DNA of 64,000 nt, taken from Chimonanthus salicifolius. Taxonomy: Eukaryota; Streptophyta; Magnoliopsida; Laurales; Calycanthaceae. The translations under genes were made by a program, and so were the position numbers. The stretch's first letter is position 1, and every line of letters starts with the position of its first letter. The notes below the pieces were generated by a model that saw nothing but the letters and a program-made list of their open reading frames with translations, was not told the origin of the DNA and did no database searches. Where the stretch lies: positions 27,025,043 to 27,089,042 of the forward strand of contig CM023539.1 of the NCBI GenBank assembly GCA_013350335.1. Reading direction: 5' to 3'. Positions 45,711 to 59,132 of the stretch are shown here, in pieces.

Positions 45711-47430
45711 AAACATTAAAAGAATGAGGACTTTATGAATGAAATTTATTCCCGGTGGGCCAAGAAGAAAACAAGATGAAAAACTAACAATAAAACCACT
45801 TAAGGAACAATGCTGAGGGAATTAATTTACTAAAATAAAAACAAAGAATAGACTTCCATAGGTACTCCCAGGCGGCGAAGTCAGGTATACAAATTGAGGA
45901 ACGGGTAAGGAAACCGGATTTCAATTACTGGCCATGGAATCCCTAAGGAACGAGACTTCCGCTAAAGTGAAATCTAATCCACAACAATCACAACAAATGA
46001 TTAGGTTTGGCCTCCTATGGAAGGTCTTCGATATGGCAGCCGCAAAGGGGGTTAGTGAAATTCTAGAGGATTTATCTTCTATTTTCCCTTATCCATTTCA
46101 TTTCTTCATTGAAGGTACAATTAGTGCTCCCTTCTTGGTCCTGGATTAAACCAACCGATTAAAGGAAACTAATTGTTACTCATATCAAATGGTTCTCTCC
46201 GTATCATGAGATGGGATACTACGCGCTAAGAGCTAACAAAAATAGGGCTTTCTTTTATAAAGAAATATGCCCCGCTGTTCAAAAGGAATTCCATATTCAA
46301 AAAAGAAGGGCAGATCGAAGCCAATTAAGTATTTCCTTCCCTACTGGCATGGATATATCAAGCAATCAAGTATGAGTAATTAAGTACATATCATACCAAC
46401 CCGTGAGGGTGCAGCAACTCAAGTGTCTAAAGACCCTATTGCTTAAAAGGCAAAGAAAAATATGTGTACGAACTATTTAAGGCAAAAGAGATTCGAACTG
46501 GACCAATAAAATCTTGTAACTGTGAGTAAAGCATTACAATAATTGGCTCGACCCTGATTGAGTTGCATTTAGATAAATGATATATCAAAGGCCTAACAAC
46601 CGTAGGCTTTTCAAAACAAATACTTCAAGAGATACCGGCTAAACCAAAATGGGATTTGTGCTTTCCTCTTAAAGTAGGGGTTGGACCAATAAGATACGTC
46701 ACAAGTGGCCTTACTCTCTTTGTTTCAGAATGAGGATGGGAAGCAACGCCTTCCACTCCAATAAATGATAGGACAGCTTTTGGTGCCTACTCTCGCAGAA
46801 CGAAAGGAAAGCATAGACCTTACTAAAGGGATGGTTTTCCTTCTTTGGATAGGCTTTTATGGGAGCTATATGTTATTTTCATTTTTTTCGAGAAAGACAA
46901 GCTTTCCTTATATTATATCCAATAAATACAAGTCTTATACATTCAAGAGACGTGGCCACCACTAAAGAAAGGGAAACCCACTATTTACCCTACTATAGTA
47001 TAGGGTGAGTCCTACTATATAGTATAGTTATAGTACTAGAAAAACGGAGGGCTACTACTACTTTGACCGGGGGCCACTGGCATCTAATATGAACATGAGA
47101 CTCATCTACGGTAAACTCCCAGGACCATTTTAGATTCCTATAGTATTCAGGACAGATGATGATTCTCCTTGAAACCACTTGGATTTTGGTTTCTTGGACT
47201 GGGTGGCATGATCATTCTCAGAATCAGAGGACACAATAATGACTATAGGCTTGTCCCTTGTCATTTTCAACTATTGGAGATGGGAGGAACATAAACCCTC
47301 TATCTCTCTGGCGAGATTTCGCTTCGGGAGGTCCTAACTGCTATCCTAGGGCACGGGAGGAGAGGATGAAACGCAGAGCTTCAACGGGAGGGAAACGATG
47401 ACTTCAAAATGTCTTGTCGTTTTCGCAAAA
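45711..47430. other. Mitochondrial-like DNA, no gene recognised
   Basis: Short open frames only, purine-rich runs, and a self-complementary stretch of tatagta/tactata units near 46990-47035. It resembles 9681-17874 in texture. No LTR motif seen. Confidence 0.35.
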
Positions 47431-49250
47431 AGAGACATTTAAACTTACTCTTTCTGATTCACCAATCGGTCATGACCAATGACCTGTCTGTGTCAACATG
47501 TCGATATGTATCGACCTGTCTCCCGTTGCGATTTTCCCCCTTTCAGACAGTGTTCTGAATTCCACCAGTACCGACATGTCTGCTCCTCCAACTAGTTTAT
47601 CCTTCGAACTAGGTTTTATTTGAAAAGGATGACTGGGTATGTGCATGTGTGTGTGCTTGCAATATTCATAGTTCATCGAGCTTTTCTTATACACCCATTT
47701 ATGCTAGTGATGAAACATACATTCACACCATATCTGTGTCATTTGAAGATTGAATTCACCTTTCTGAAAGTAGGCACAGACCATGGATTATGGATCTCTT
47801 TTCTGAATCCAAGTATCTTGGACACATTTAATTCACCAATTTAAGTATATTGCCCAAGTGTGTGATGTCATGAGATGCGGCATTTTCAGGCTTTTATCAA
47901 GGCAAGGCATATATGAACATAGTTCATTCCACATAATGTATAAATTAATGTTTATTGGAATGAAACTCAAAGCACACTAATCATACATTAATTTCCTGAT
48001 TTGAGTACATTGATCAAGCATACAAAAATGAAGTATGACCCTACACATACAGCTCTTATGCCTATTATCATGTTATTACTCAAAACATGATAAAAAAATT
48101 TACCATTCTTTCAAGGGAGCTTCAATTCCTTAAAAAGAGATGGTACTTCAATAGATTATTCAATCATTACCTTTGATAGGTCACACCAAAGTAAATATCC
48201 ATTTATCAACATGGAGCATGTTTCATTCCATATGGGATTCACAACTTTTAGGACCTTGGAATGAAACGACATTGTGTATGCATATTATACTAGTTTTAAT
48301 CACATACATACCTTATACATGAGGTAATACATATACTACATTCATTTCCAAAAGATGCACAAATCACATGGCATATGAAAGGAAATGAGATAAGTACATT
48401 CCAACAGAAGAGTGCATACCAACATGTACAACACATATCTTACAATGGATCAATCCAACAATCAAACAAGAACATGGGTTGAATGTAAGATGCTGGTTCC
48501 AAAACATGTTTCAAATGTGGTACCAACAGTGGTATCCTTTCACACATTTGAACTTATCATTGTGAGACTTGGGATCTAAGTCCACAATCCAGTGATGGCC
48601 TTTTATCAAATCTGGTCTTAATCTTAGGTGCCTTCCCATTTGATCTTATGGTTCATTTTCCAGATTTTGTACCACGATGTTGGTCTTTAAACATCTCGGT
48701 ATTTGGCCTTGTAGGATACTTGGAGGCTACTACCTTCTTCAAGTTCCTTTTCCCCATCTCTTCTTCTCTTAGAGGATATAGCTTGGACTTTTTCAATGGA
48801 TGAATTTGACCAATCACATATATTTTCAACACACAAATTTACTGATAGGTGATGTTATCCATGGGGCTAGAAGAGGCGATTCTTCAGTGGATTCTTTCAG
48901 TCTCTTTTGTTGTTTGATGTCTTTTAAATATTTTGACAACATATAATGAAATAGTAATGATGAATGCTACATATGTTTGGTTTAGGTCCATAGTCAATTC
49001 ATCACTAATCCAAGCAATTTTGGTCTTTGGCTGAGTGGTCACGAAAATTGAAGGTCTATCCAATACCTCTTCTATAGGCACAGACCACCTTTTTATTCAC
49101 CTATTTCCAACTATATTTTAATGATGAAAACATTTGATAGTTATTCATTCCATTTTTCATCAAAAACAGAGTCTTGGAAATATCATGGTTTTCTCTTATA
49201 GCCATGGTTCTAGGACGGATCAACTCGGATGGTTAGATCCTTTCTCAAAG
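47431..49250. other. Probable decayed copia internal/leader sequence, minus strand
   Basis: Lies on the internal side of the minus-strand primer-binding site at 49251-49269, so by position it is leader and gag region of a copia element. Reading the minus strand I see only short frames (49081-48884; one beginning MGKRNLKKVVASKYP near 48755) and no clear Gag, zinc knuckle or protease motif. The left border with mitochondrial-like DNA is a guess. Confidence 0.35.
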
Positions 49251-49269
49251 CACCATGCTCTGATATCAA
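49251..49269 (-). other. Primer-binding site, minus strand
   Basis: caccatgctctgatatcaa is the reverse complement of TTGATATCAGAGCATGGTG, the initiator-Met type site, placed one base from the LTR end at 49271. Confidence 0.75.
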
Positions 49270-49270
49270 T

Positions 49271-50975
49271 TGAAAGTTCCCAATCTTCAATGTGCTAAAA
49301 CATCATCATTGACCCTAGAGGGGGGGTCAATAGGTCAATCCCATTTTTAATGGTGTTTACAAATTTCTTGATGATTTAAAGTGCAGCGGAATGTTTATCA
49401 AGAGATTTGTTTAATGTGACAATTTCATTAAGCGATCACACTAAGATTATGACCCTTTACATAGTTTGATTATCGATGCTTGTGCGCAATGTGGAGAATG
49501 AGATAATCAATATGCAAAGTGATGTGTATTAAGAAAAGTACTTAAATACTAAATGCAAACACACATAGATCAAACACCATAAGACCATTTTAAAGTGGTT
49601 CAGTTAGCCAACCTACATCCACTATTAGGACTCGCTCAACCTTGAGCTATCCTCACAATCCACTAAGTCACACCCTCACAATTAGAGTAGGAATTTGACC
49701 TCACTCAATCAGCTGGGAATTTCACCCACCACTATCGAATAGCAAATCCACCTATTCAAGTGGCTGGAAGTTCCACCCATCCCTGTGCCAGAGGCAATGC
49801 TCTAGAGTTTTTTATAGTGGTTCCAGGGTACCTCCCCTTAATCCACTTTCAGAACAAAGGTTTTAAAAAAAATTAAAACCAAGAAGCACTTGCCTTTAAA
49901 GCTTTTTCTCCTGATGTGTGCTTCTTCAAGATCCCACCCAATGTGTGCTAACGCTCCTCCTTGTAGCCACTATTAGCAATCACAGTCCAGGGTGTCAAGG
50001 AAACTGGTACTACCAAAGGTTTCCTAGTTTATGGTTCTCTCCTTCTCACTTTTACTGGTTGTTTATGAGTTTACTTCCTTCCTCTATCTCTCACAACTCA
50101 ATCCATTTCATTGGTTGTATTTGATTCCCCTAGCGTATGCACGAGAGAGAGAGTGATCCTTCTTTTCGCCGTTGTTAAGCTCACTGATAAAGATGAGGGT
50201 CCAACTGATCCTTCCAAAGGATACCAACTGGCTGCATAAATATTGGTTTATATAGCGAAGGCAACCAATTATAGTAACGGTAATGTACTGACAGGTCGAT
50301 CGCACCAAGGGGTCGGTGACTACAAATGTTACCGTTACAATTCCGACCGTTGTGCATTAAGTGCACTCCCAACGGTAATATTCTTTCCCAGTCGACATGT
50401 CGTTGTCGCCGATGGGTCGACACTTATGGTACAGAGGGATCGGTCCATACGAGAAGCTCGTTCTAGTGCAAAGCAGGCTTGAGAGTAGTTTCATCTCTAG
50501 AAACCTATTACCCATAACCACATGTCGCCCATTACTGAAGGGTCGGTCCTGGTACTCTTGATCGGTCTTTTATTGCCGATATGCCTATTTCTTCAAGTGT
50601 CCACATGAGTTCAGAGTTTCAGAACACAAGATCTTGATCGAAGAGTCATTGACAACGAGGGGTCATTTCAGCCTTTCACCAAGGGGTTGGTGCATACGAG
50701 ACTCTCAATCAAAGGCATACCTAGAATGACAGTTCAATGTTCCAGAAACTATGTCAATCTGGTCGACCAGTGCTTGACCACGATGGGTCGATCCTGACTA
50801 CACTGAGAGGTCGGTGAGATAGACTGGTCGTGCTGATAGTGAAACCAAATACATATTTCCAAGTTAGGTTCCAATTCACTGTCAAACATTCTTTCTAGGC
50901 TTTTTATGAATAAATCATTTGTTTCTCTAAGCCTAGAGATAGTCCTCTCTGAGGTGTGGGTACCACCTAAAGCTG
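49271..50975 (-). mobile_element. Copia-type LTR, truncated (copy 1)
   Basis: Collinear with 52598-54449: the agggggggtcaataggtcaa segment (49319), cagcggaatg, ccacccaatgtgtgc (49924) and the many gaggggtcggtg/gacatgtcg motifs (50280-50800). Homology ends near 50975 at a junction with mitochondrial-like DNA, about 150 bp before the LTR start. Confidence 0.8.
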
Positions 50976-52592
50976 AGGGGACCAAATACCATGGATCATG
51001 GACCTTTGTACGGTTATGCTTCCTGTAGTTCAAAAGTGAGGAAAGAGAGACATGCCAGCCAATAGACCTTCTCCGACGCGAGCTCCTACTCGTCTTAGAA
51101 GTCGAAATCGGCATCGGGACTTGAATAATAAGAATAAACACCCGCTAAAGCAATAGCAGCACTCGTCACTAGCTTCTTCTCTGTCTTTGACTTCCGTCCT
51201 TGAACTGGAGTTCGTTCAAAAGCGCATAATCTTAGTTGAATAGCCTGAGCCAAGGCAATGCAATTGTCCCATCAACATGTCCTGTGTTCCGGGTTCCTTT
51301 TCATAATTACTACTACTAGAGCTTTCAATAGATCCAGTAGCTGGAAGAGTCACTGCCTTTCCGGGTATGCCAGTTGAAGGGGACTTTCGAGACCGACTAG
51401 AGCAGACGAATCATTCATTGATCGCGAAGGTTCCTGAGGTTGATGAAACCGCCCGTGGAACTCTAACTTATGAGGAGGCAATTTTCATTGTCTTTGTCCA
51501 TTTTTAATCAATGATAATGGAGAGGTCTTACTTAGGATCGAGGCAAGGCTTTCTAATCCACACATCATTACCTGTATCCATCGATTGTGATTGACGCTTG
51601 CGTTTTATTCCAATGTTGTTCAATTTTTTGTTATATCCATTGTTGTGGCGAGACTAGATAGGAGAGAGAACTAGTTGCCTTAAAAAATATCTTCATGGGC
51701 CTTTTTGAGTTGAATGCTGTAAAAGTCAATCTTTTGATTGCTTCCAAAATGCACTAGTATGGGTACTTGGGTGAATTCTTATTCTTAGTCTCGCCAAGTG
51801 AGATCGGGCTTTTAAAAGGAAAAAGCGGAAATGTGCCCTTTTTCCTCATAAAGCTGAAAGCTCTTATCAAGGCAATAAACATTGTTCACTTGGAAACTAA
51901 TAATCACGAAAAACGAATGAAATTCATAGTCCATTGTGCTATACATACTACTTTAACAAGGGATCCTCATGCTATTGTTGACTTGTGTGCGTTTCGCCTC
52001 TTAGTTTGGTGCATTACCGATGTCAGTGCTAATTGACGGTTCAGATTGCTTCTTCCTTTGGTTATACTCGTATGTTGAGCGTATTCTCTTATCAAGATTC
52101 CTTTATCTAATGAAGCGAGTGGATCCTTCTGAAGCTTGCGAGGAAAGAGACTACATCTTCGATAATTGCATTACCTTCTTTAGCCTTTCAATGATGTAAT
52201 GAGACCTTGGGATGGGACTTCGAAAGATACTTAAGGCTTGCCGGCTAAGGAAGGCTAAGGTCGCATATGTCGGTGCCTAACTCAAGTGACTAAGAAATGA
52301 AACATTAGTCACAGCCAATAGCCAAGATTCCTCTACTGGCGTGCCTGCCTTAGAGCTCAAGCACTTGGTCGTTGAGTCATTCTTCCACTACAGTCCCACC
52401 TTAGGGCAGGCTTTCAATTTTGGCAGTTTTTAAGGGTGGCTCTAACTTAAGTACCATTTTGTTGGTTCAAACCAAGGATTTCATCTAACTTGTTGAATGA
52501 CTGAGAGAACGCCAACAACAAACCGGTTTATTCTTTAAGCCAAGGGCAGCTCAATAGAATTGTTATACATTATACATAAGTATAATATAATA
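50976..52592. other. Mitochondrial-like DNA, no gene recognised
   Basis: Open frames under 90 codons with no known domain. It is the left flank of the copia insertion at 52598 and was continuous with 57403-57700 before it. Confidence 0.4.
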
Positions 52593-52597
52593 GAAAT

Positions 52598-54449
52598 TGA
52601 CAGTTCCCTTGGAAGTTAGAAAAACATGATAGACCCTAAGGGGGGGTGAATAGGTCAATCCCATTTTTCCTGGTGTTTACAAATTTCTTGATTGTTTTAA
52701 GTGCAGTGGAACATTAATCAAGAGATTTGTTTAGTGTGATAGATTGTTTTTAATTTTTTTGAATGATCACACTAAGATTATAACTCTTTACATTTTGCTT
52801 GATTATCGATGTTTGTGCACAATGTGTAAAATAAGATAATCAACATGTAAAGTGATGTGTGTTGAGAAGAGTACTTAAATACTAAATACAAACACAAAAA
52901 GATCAAACACCATAAGACCAATTTTAAAGTGGTTCGGTTAGCCAACCTACATCCACTGTTAGCACTAACTCAACCGTGAGTCATATCCAAATCCACTAAG
53001 TGGGGACTTACACCCTCACAATTAGAGTAGGAATTCCACCTCACTCAATCGGCTCGAAATTTCACCCACCACTGTAGAATAGGATTTCCACAGATCCATT
53101 TGGCTGGGAATTCCACCCACCATTGTGCCAGAGACGACGCTCTAGAGTTTTTTATAGTGGTTCCGGAGCAAATCCCCCTTGATGCACTTTCAGGAAAAAG
53201 GTCTTAAAAGAAAATTAAAACCAAGAAGCACTTGTCTTTGTAGCTCTATCTCTTGATGTGTGATTCTTCAAGATCCACCCCAATGTGCGCCGAAACTCCG
53301 CCTTGTAGCCGTCATAAAGCAATCACAATCCAAAGCGACAAGAAAACTGGTTATACCAAAAGGTTTCCTAGTTTATAATCCTTTCCTCTCTCTCTCACAA
53401 ACTCAATCAATATGATTGGTTGTATTAGATTCCTCCAAGTGTAAGCACGAAAGAGAGAGTGATCCTTGTGTTGGCCCTTGTTTAAGTTCACTAATAATGA
53501 TTAGGGCCCAACTGATTTTTCCAAAGGATGTCAACTGGTTGCATAAAGATTGGTCTATATAGAGAAGGCAACCAGTTGCAGCAACGGTAATATACCAACA
53601 AGTTAGGCACACCGAGCGGTCGGTGACTAGAAATATTACCGTTCAATAACTCAATCGTTGCGCATTAATGCACTCCCAACGGTAATATTCTTTACCGGTC
53701 GACATGTCGATGTCGCCAATGGGTCGATAGTTACGGCACCGAGAGGTCAGTCCATACGAGAGGCTCAGTCTGGGGCAACACCATGCTGACAGAGTTTCAA
53801 GTCCAGAAACCAGTCATACCCAGAACAACCTATCACCCTTTACCGAGGGCTCAATCCTAGTACTCTCAATCGATCTTGTACTACCGATATGTCTATTTTC
53901 ATGAGAGCGAACCTGAATTCTAAATTCCAGAACTCATAAATCTTATCGAAGAGTCGTTGACCACGAGGGGTCATTTCAGCCTTCCACCGAGAGGTCGGTG
54001 CATACGAGACTCTCGATCAGAGGTTTTCCTAAAATGACAGTTCTATATCCAGAACCTATGTTTATTTGGTCGACCAGTCTTTGACCACGATGGGTCGATC
54101 CTGTCTCCACCGAGGGGTCAGTGAAAACGACCGGTTGAGCTGATAGTGAAAGTAAATACATATTTTCAGGTTTGGTTCCAATTCAATGTCAAGCTTTCTC
54201 TCTAGGATTTTAATGATTTTACCATTAGGTCAACTAAGCTTAGGGATGGTCCTCTCTAAGGTGTGGTTATCATCTAAAGTCATTTATGGGCATAGTACAT
54301 ACCTTGTGATTGTCATAATGATGAACTTCAATCTGGTGGAGTATGATCTTCACTCTTGATCACTTTGGATCTTCAAACTTCTAACAAGTGCTTCTTCCCG
54401 AGTCATGGAATTGACAAACTAGGAACTCGGCCAAGCCGGGGCACTAACA
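52598..54449 (-). repeat. 3' LTR of the copia element
   Basis: Full-length LTR: minus-strand start TGTTAGTGCCCCGGC (54449), end ...GGGAACTGTCA (52598). It contains clustered caccgagnggtcggt and gtcgacatgtcg motifs (about 53600-54140). Confidence 0.88.
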
Positions 54450-56018
54450 ATCTCCCCCTTTGTCAGTTTCAAGACAAAAACCTAGTAGCTACCCAGTTAC
54501 AACCTCACCCTTAGTACGTCTCATTTGAATACACAAATATTACATTGATTTACATGTATATATTCAAATGAACAACAAGACTATGATCTTCATATTTTTG
54601 TTCAGCTTGTTTCATTTCATTTTTCATGTTCAAGTACATAAGCAAGCAACACTAGAAAATCATTAGAGGAGTTAGTCCCAAAACATAAATGTGTATTCAT
54701 GGACTAAACAAGATTTGTATTCAAACTCCCCCATACACTCTGATTTCCTAGTGACCAACACTACCCATAGCATAAGCTTATCACCAAGCTTATCCAAGCT
54801 ATTAGTGTTGAGAAGATTTCTCCCCTAATCTTCTTTGAGTTTGATTCTCCAAACTCCAAGCATAGACATTATCCTATTTCTATTGGCTTCTTCCTACTAT
54901 GGCTCTCTCTTTCTAGAGACCCAAGTACTTAGGTTTTACCAATTACACCCCATAATTGGTTTTGATGCCTTTAAGCTTCTACTAATTTCTCCCCCAAAGA
55001 TTGGCAGGCAGATATCGATTTTCAAGAACTCCCCCATGCTTTTTGCATTTAGTGCTTGACTAAATTCTGCACTAACTCATGGTTCTTCCCTATGGTTCAA
55101 TGCACACTTCTCGTGCATCAAGGCTAGTTTACTCCTGCACAAACTAAGTTCCAGCTTAGTTGATTTCTTCAATGAGTTAGACTAATATCCTAGCTTCCTT
55201 AGAGTCTTCTCCCCCATTCTCCAAGGTATCTTTTGTAGCTTCTTTGACTCATCTCCCTCATGGAGTAAGCTATATTTTCTACCTTCTCCAGATTCTTACC
55301 CCCAAAAACTTAGCTGCCTCTAAGCTTATTTTCCATCAAGCTTCCTTTCAAGCTTGCATTCACCTTCCTCATTATACTATCATGACCAGTGGCTGTAGCT
55401 AATCAGCACATATTTTGTGCTTCCCCAAAATCCAAGGATGTGTGTAATCTTAGCCCGATCCCTATCTCCCTAACAACTTGCATGTTAGTCTTTTTAAAAC
55501 AATCCATGTTAATAACATACATGAGATAAGAGGCATTCCATCAAATTAGTACATATATTAAATCAAACCATATCATTTCATTAATAAGCAAAATATGCAT
55601 TGAGTACATATGGTTTTGGAGGGGGCAACATGGATGCTTAGTTTTAAAACTAAAACTCTAGTTTTTCCAAAATACAGACTATGAAAAAAACTACCCTAAG
55701 CAGAGTCATTCTAAGGAGGTGATGCTGGAGGGGAAGGAGATTTTCGTCAGGAAAGGTTGACGATTGACTGTCGTAATACAGAGATTTCTATGTGGACACT
55801 CTGAGTGAATCTTTCCACAAAGTCATCTAGCCCATCCAGATGTGCCTCGATTTGAGAGACTCGATCTTTGATTTTGCAGATAAATCGAATCAGGGGTTGT
55901 GACTCAGGGGTGTCTGCATTTTCGACATTCACTCCCCTTCTTTATCAAAGATGTCCAGCAAGGAAATCACTTCCTCTTCATTTCTCAGGTTTTGTCCAGA
56001 TTGAGACCTGAGAGAATA
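54450..56018 (-). pseudogene. Copia internal remnant with one short open frame
   Basis: The minus-strand frame 55932-55747 (61 codons, ...DRVSQIEAHLDGLDDFVERF...) is heptad-like and probably a coiled coil from the 3' part of the element. The remainder to the polypurine tract is non-coding and AT-rich. Known pol motifs are absent. Confidence 0.5.
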
Positions 56019-57397
56019 CCGATGTGTGCTTCTTCAAGATCCACCCAATGTGTGCTGGCGCTCCGCCTTATAGCCATCATAAAGAAATCACAATCCAGGG
56101 AGACAAGCAAGCTGGTTATACCAAAGGTTTCCTAGTTTATAATCCTTTCCCCTCTCTCTCACAAACTCAATCCATATGATTGGTTGTATTAGATTCCCCC
56201 AAGTGTAAGCATGAGAGAGAGAGTGATCCTTCTTTTGGCCCTTGTTTAATCTCACTGATAATGATGAGGGTCCAACTGGTTTTGCCAAAGGATACCAACT
56301 GATTGCATAAAGATTGATTTATATAGAGAAGGCAACCAGTTGCAGCAACGGTAATGTATCGACAGGTCAGGCACACCGAGGGGTTGGTGAGTAGAAATGT
56401 TACCATTCAACAACTCGATCGTTGCGCATTAATGCACTCCCAAAGGTAATATTTTTTCCCGGTCGACAAGTCAGTGTCGCCGATGGATCGATCGTTATGG
56501 CACCGAGAGTTCGGTCCATACGAGAGGCTCAGTCTGGCGCAACACCATGCTGACAAAGTTTCAAGTCCAAAACCCACTCATATTCAGAACGACTTGTCGC
56601 CCTTTACCGAGGGGTCGGTCCTGCTATCACGATCGGTCTCGTACTACTGATATGTCTGTTTTCTCTAGAGCCCACCTGAGTTCTATCTCGTTCAATCCAT
56701 AAACACGTGCAATCCCATCACCAACTGAGACCACTCGACCGATCTCATCCACTTGAAAATTCGTATAAAAGTTTGTCGTTCTTCTTTATAATGGAGTCGT
56801 GAGTTCATGTCTGGGAGAGAATTCCATACTTTTCAAACGAAAAGAGTCAAGCGCACAGCTCCGCTTTACTATTATTCCAGAACTCATAAATCTTATCGAA
56901 GAGTCGTTGACCATGAAGGGTCGTTTCAGCCTTTCACCGAGGGGTCGGTGCATACGAGACTCTCAATTAGAGCATTTCCCAGAATGACAGTTCTATATCC
57001 AGAACCTATGTCAATCTGGTCAACCAGTCTTTGACCACGATGGGTCGATCCTTTCTCCACCGAGGGGTCGGTGAGAACGACTGGTCAAGCTGACAGTGAA
57101 ACCAAATACATATTTCCAAGTTGAGTTCCAATTCACTATCAAGCTTCCTCTCTAGGCTTTTAATTATTTTACTATTTGTTCAACTAAGCCTAGGGATGCC
57201 TCTCTAAGGTGTGGGCACCATCTAAAGTCATCTATGGTCATAATACCTGTTTTGTAATGGCCATAACAATGAACTTCAATCCGGTGGAGCATGATCTTCA
57301 CTTTTGATCACTTTGGGTCTTCAAGCTTCTAGCAAGTGCTTCTTCCCGAGTCATGGAATTGACAAACTAGGGACTCGGCCAAGCCGGGGCACTAACA
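56019..57397 (-). repeat. 5' LTR of the copia element, truncated, with atp1 insert
   Basis: Collinear with 53256-54449 except for the extra 189 bp at 56685-56873. The primer-site-proximal 650 bp are missing. It ends at 57397 in ...gcactaaca, the same terminus as 54449. Confidence 0.88.
56685..56873 (-). pseudogene. atp1: 5' end of mitochondrial atp1 inside a copia LTR
   Basis: Minus strand: 46 bp of leader, an ATG at 56827 (MEFSPR), then a damaged stretch with a stop and indels, then TNFYTNFQVDEIGRVVSVGD and GIARVYGLNEI. This is the N-terminus of the mitochondrial ATP synthase F1 alpha subunit, about residues 1-50 of roughly 500. It replaces two bases found in the sister LTR (53921-53922), so it was captured after the element inserted, probably as filler in double-strand break repair. 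Not functional. Confidence 0.9.
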
Positions 57398-57402
57398 GAA
57401 AT

Positions 57403-57714
57403 ATAAGATAAGTAAGATATAAGTAAGAGGTAGAGCGCTGCTTGATTGAAACGTGAGCTTTTAGGGTTAGGAAGCGAGAGGAAGAGTGAAGGTCGCCCCT
57501 ATTAAGTAAGTTCAAAGAATGGCTTGAGTGAAAGCTGGAGTGGCACAAGACAGATTGAAAGCAAAGGGAAGGGACGTTTGAAACCCTGTCCTTCCTAACC
57601 TTCCGAGAGCCTTCCTGACTGGCATTTCAACTGGGCTTTACTAAAGGGGGTTGTCCGGTTCTGATCCTCATTGTACTCATATCAAGCTATTAAACAGACA
57701 AAAGGGGGAAAGTG
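57403..57714. other. Mitochondrial-like DNA, right flank of the copia insertion
   Basis: No gene seen. Begins gaaatataagataagtaag and runs into the LINE remnant near 57715. Confidence 0.35.
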
Positions 57715-59072
57715 TTTTCCTTCTTGACTTTATGTTCTTGGTATGGATGTATTCTCAAGATATCTGTTGGAATTGGCCTCAAGAAATACAATCAGAGTTA
57801 TTAAAGTAGACTGAGTGGCAATCCCTGTCACACATCTGCTTTATGCAGTTGACTGCATTCTATTTTTTTGAAAATGCCACTGGTGTTATTAAAAGAGCTT
57901 CAAAGGCCCTCAACGAGTTTTGCAGAGCCTCATGTCAGTTGGTGAACTTTACTAAGTCACATCCTATTTCAGTCCTCACGCCCCAACTTGGCTTAAAAGG
58001 AGACATGGTAGGATTTTGGGCAAGAACAAAGGCATTTTCCCCTTCAAGTACCTAGGTATTCCCTTACCTTAAAAGTAGGCTCCCTTAACAAGGAAGACTG
58101 TAGACCACTGGTGGATTAGTTCAATGGGAGACTACAGGGATGGAAATCTAATTTTTTATCCTCTGCTAGCAAACTGACACTCATTAAGTCAGTTCTAGGA
58201 GGTCTTCCTATGCATTAGATGACCTGCCTAAGGATTCATGTTTTCATTGCTGAAGAGCTTGAAAATTTGGAGAGAGACTTTTTGTGGTCTAAAGCTGGAG
58301 GATTGGAAGGCTTTCACTGGGTTAATTGGGAAACAGTGACTGAGCCTTTAGATAAGGATGGTCTCGGCATAAAGAGAGTTTCCATGGTGAACCAGGCGCT
58401 TTTGGGGAACATGAACTGGGATTTGGCAGTGGATAATGAAGGTCTTTGGAGCAAAACTCTCAAGGGGAAGTATTGTATCAGTAAGGAGGGCTTAACTCCA
58501 AAAAAGATCGCAAGCTTCTGTTGTGTGGAAGACGGTTAGTTGGGGATGGAGTTTAGTCTCTAACAATGTTTGATGCCAAGTAGGGAATGGTGCATTCCTA
58601 AACCTTGAGGATCCCAACTGGGGTATCGCGGGTGGCCTAAACATGCAGGTTGTAGCAACAAATATCCAACAGGTTGGTCAATTTAAAAAGGTTGCGGATA
58701 TCATTGTGGGAAACCCTAAAAATAGGATTTTCCAATGGTGCAGGAGATATGGGGTGCACAGGCTACGGAGAGTCTTAAAGCTATTCACTTACCGAAGACA
58801 AAGCAGGTGGATAAGCTGGTATGGACGCAAAACTCCTCAGGATGTTGTTTAGCTAAAGTGGGTTATCGAGCTTGAACAGCGCTAAACACACACTTCACCC
58901 TGGAGGAAGCTTTTTGGAGGGCGATATGGAGGCTGCCTAGACAAAGGAAAGCAATCCAGTTCATTTGGACAACTGTCTTGAACAGTGTTCCAGTTGCAAC
59001 GGTAATCTCTAACAGAGGAATACCCTGCTCAAGATTGTGCTGCATGTGTGGGATAAGAGAGGAGACAACTGA
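57715..59072 (+). pseudogene. LINE (non-LTR retrotransposon) reverse transcriptase C-terminal remnant
   Basis: Frameshifted pieces of a LINE ORF2 3' half. The catalytic motif region reads HLLYAVDCILFF with the first Asp of YADD changed to Val (about 57830-57870). Then come YLGIPL (58045-58065) and the K.TLIKSVL.GLP segment (58165-58215), both plant LINE hallmarks. The frame 58219-58539 (FLWSKAGGLEGFHWVNWETV) and a zinc-binding C-terminal region follow (AFWRAIWRLPRQRKAIQFIW ... CCMCGIREETTEH, 58908-59072). No endonuclease domain, poly(A) tail or target duplication found. Confidence 0.85.
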
Positions 59073-59132
59073 ACGGGGGGGATGGAGGATCCTTTCGAAT
59101 ACCCATTAATTATAGGACGTCAGTTCCGTTTG

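Larger units (their letters stand above)
52598..57397 (-). mobile_element. Ty1/copia-like element, minus strand, internally deleted
   Basis: Bounded by a perfect duplication gaaat (52593-52597 and 57398-57402). On the minus strand: 5' LTR (57397 down to about 56019, lacking its primer-site end), a 1.6-kb internal remnant, polypurine tract (about 54451-54462) and a 1852-bp 3' LTR (54449-52598) starting TGTTAGTGCCCCGG. The tract aaagggggagat before TGTTAG is typical of plant copia elements. No protease, integrase or reverse transcriptase remains. The lineage could be SIRE-like, given the long LTRs, but this is weakly supported. Confidence 0.88.
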
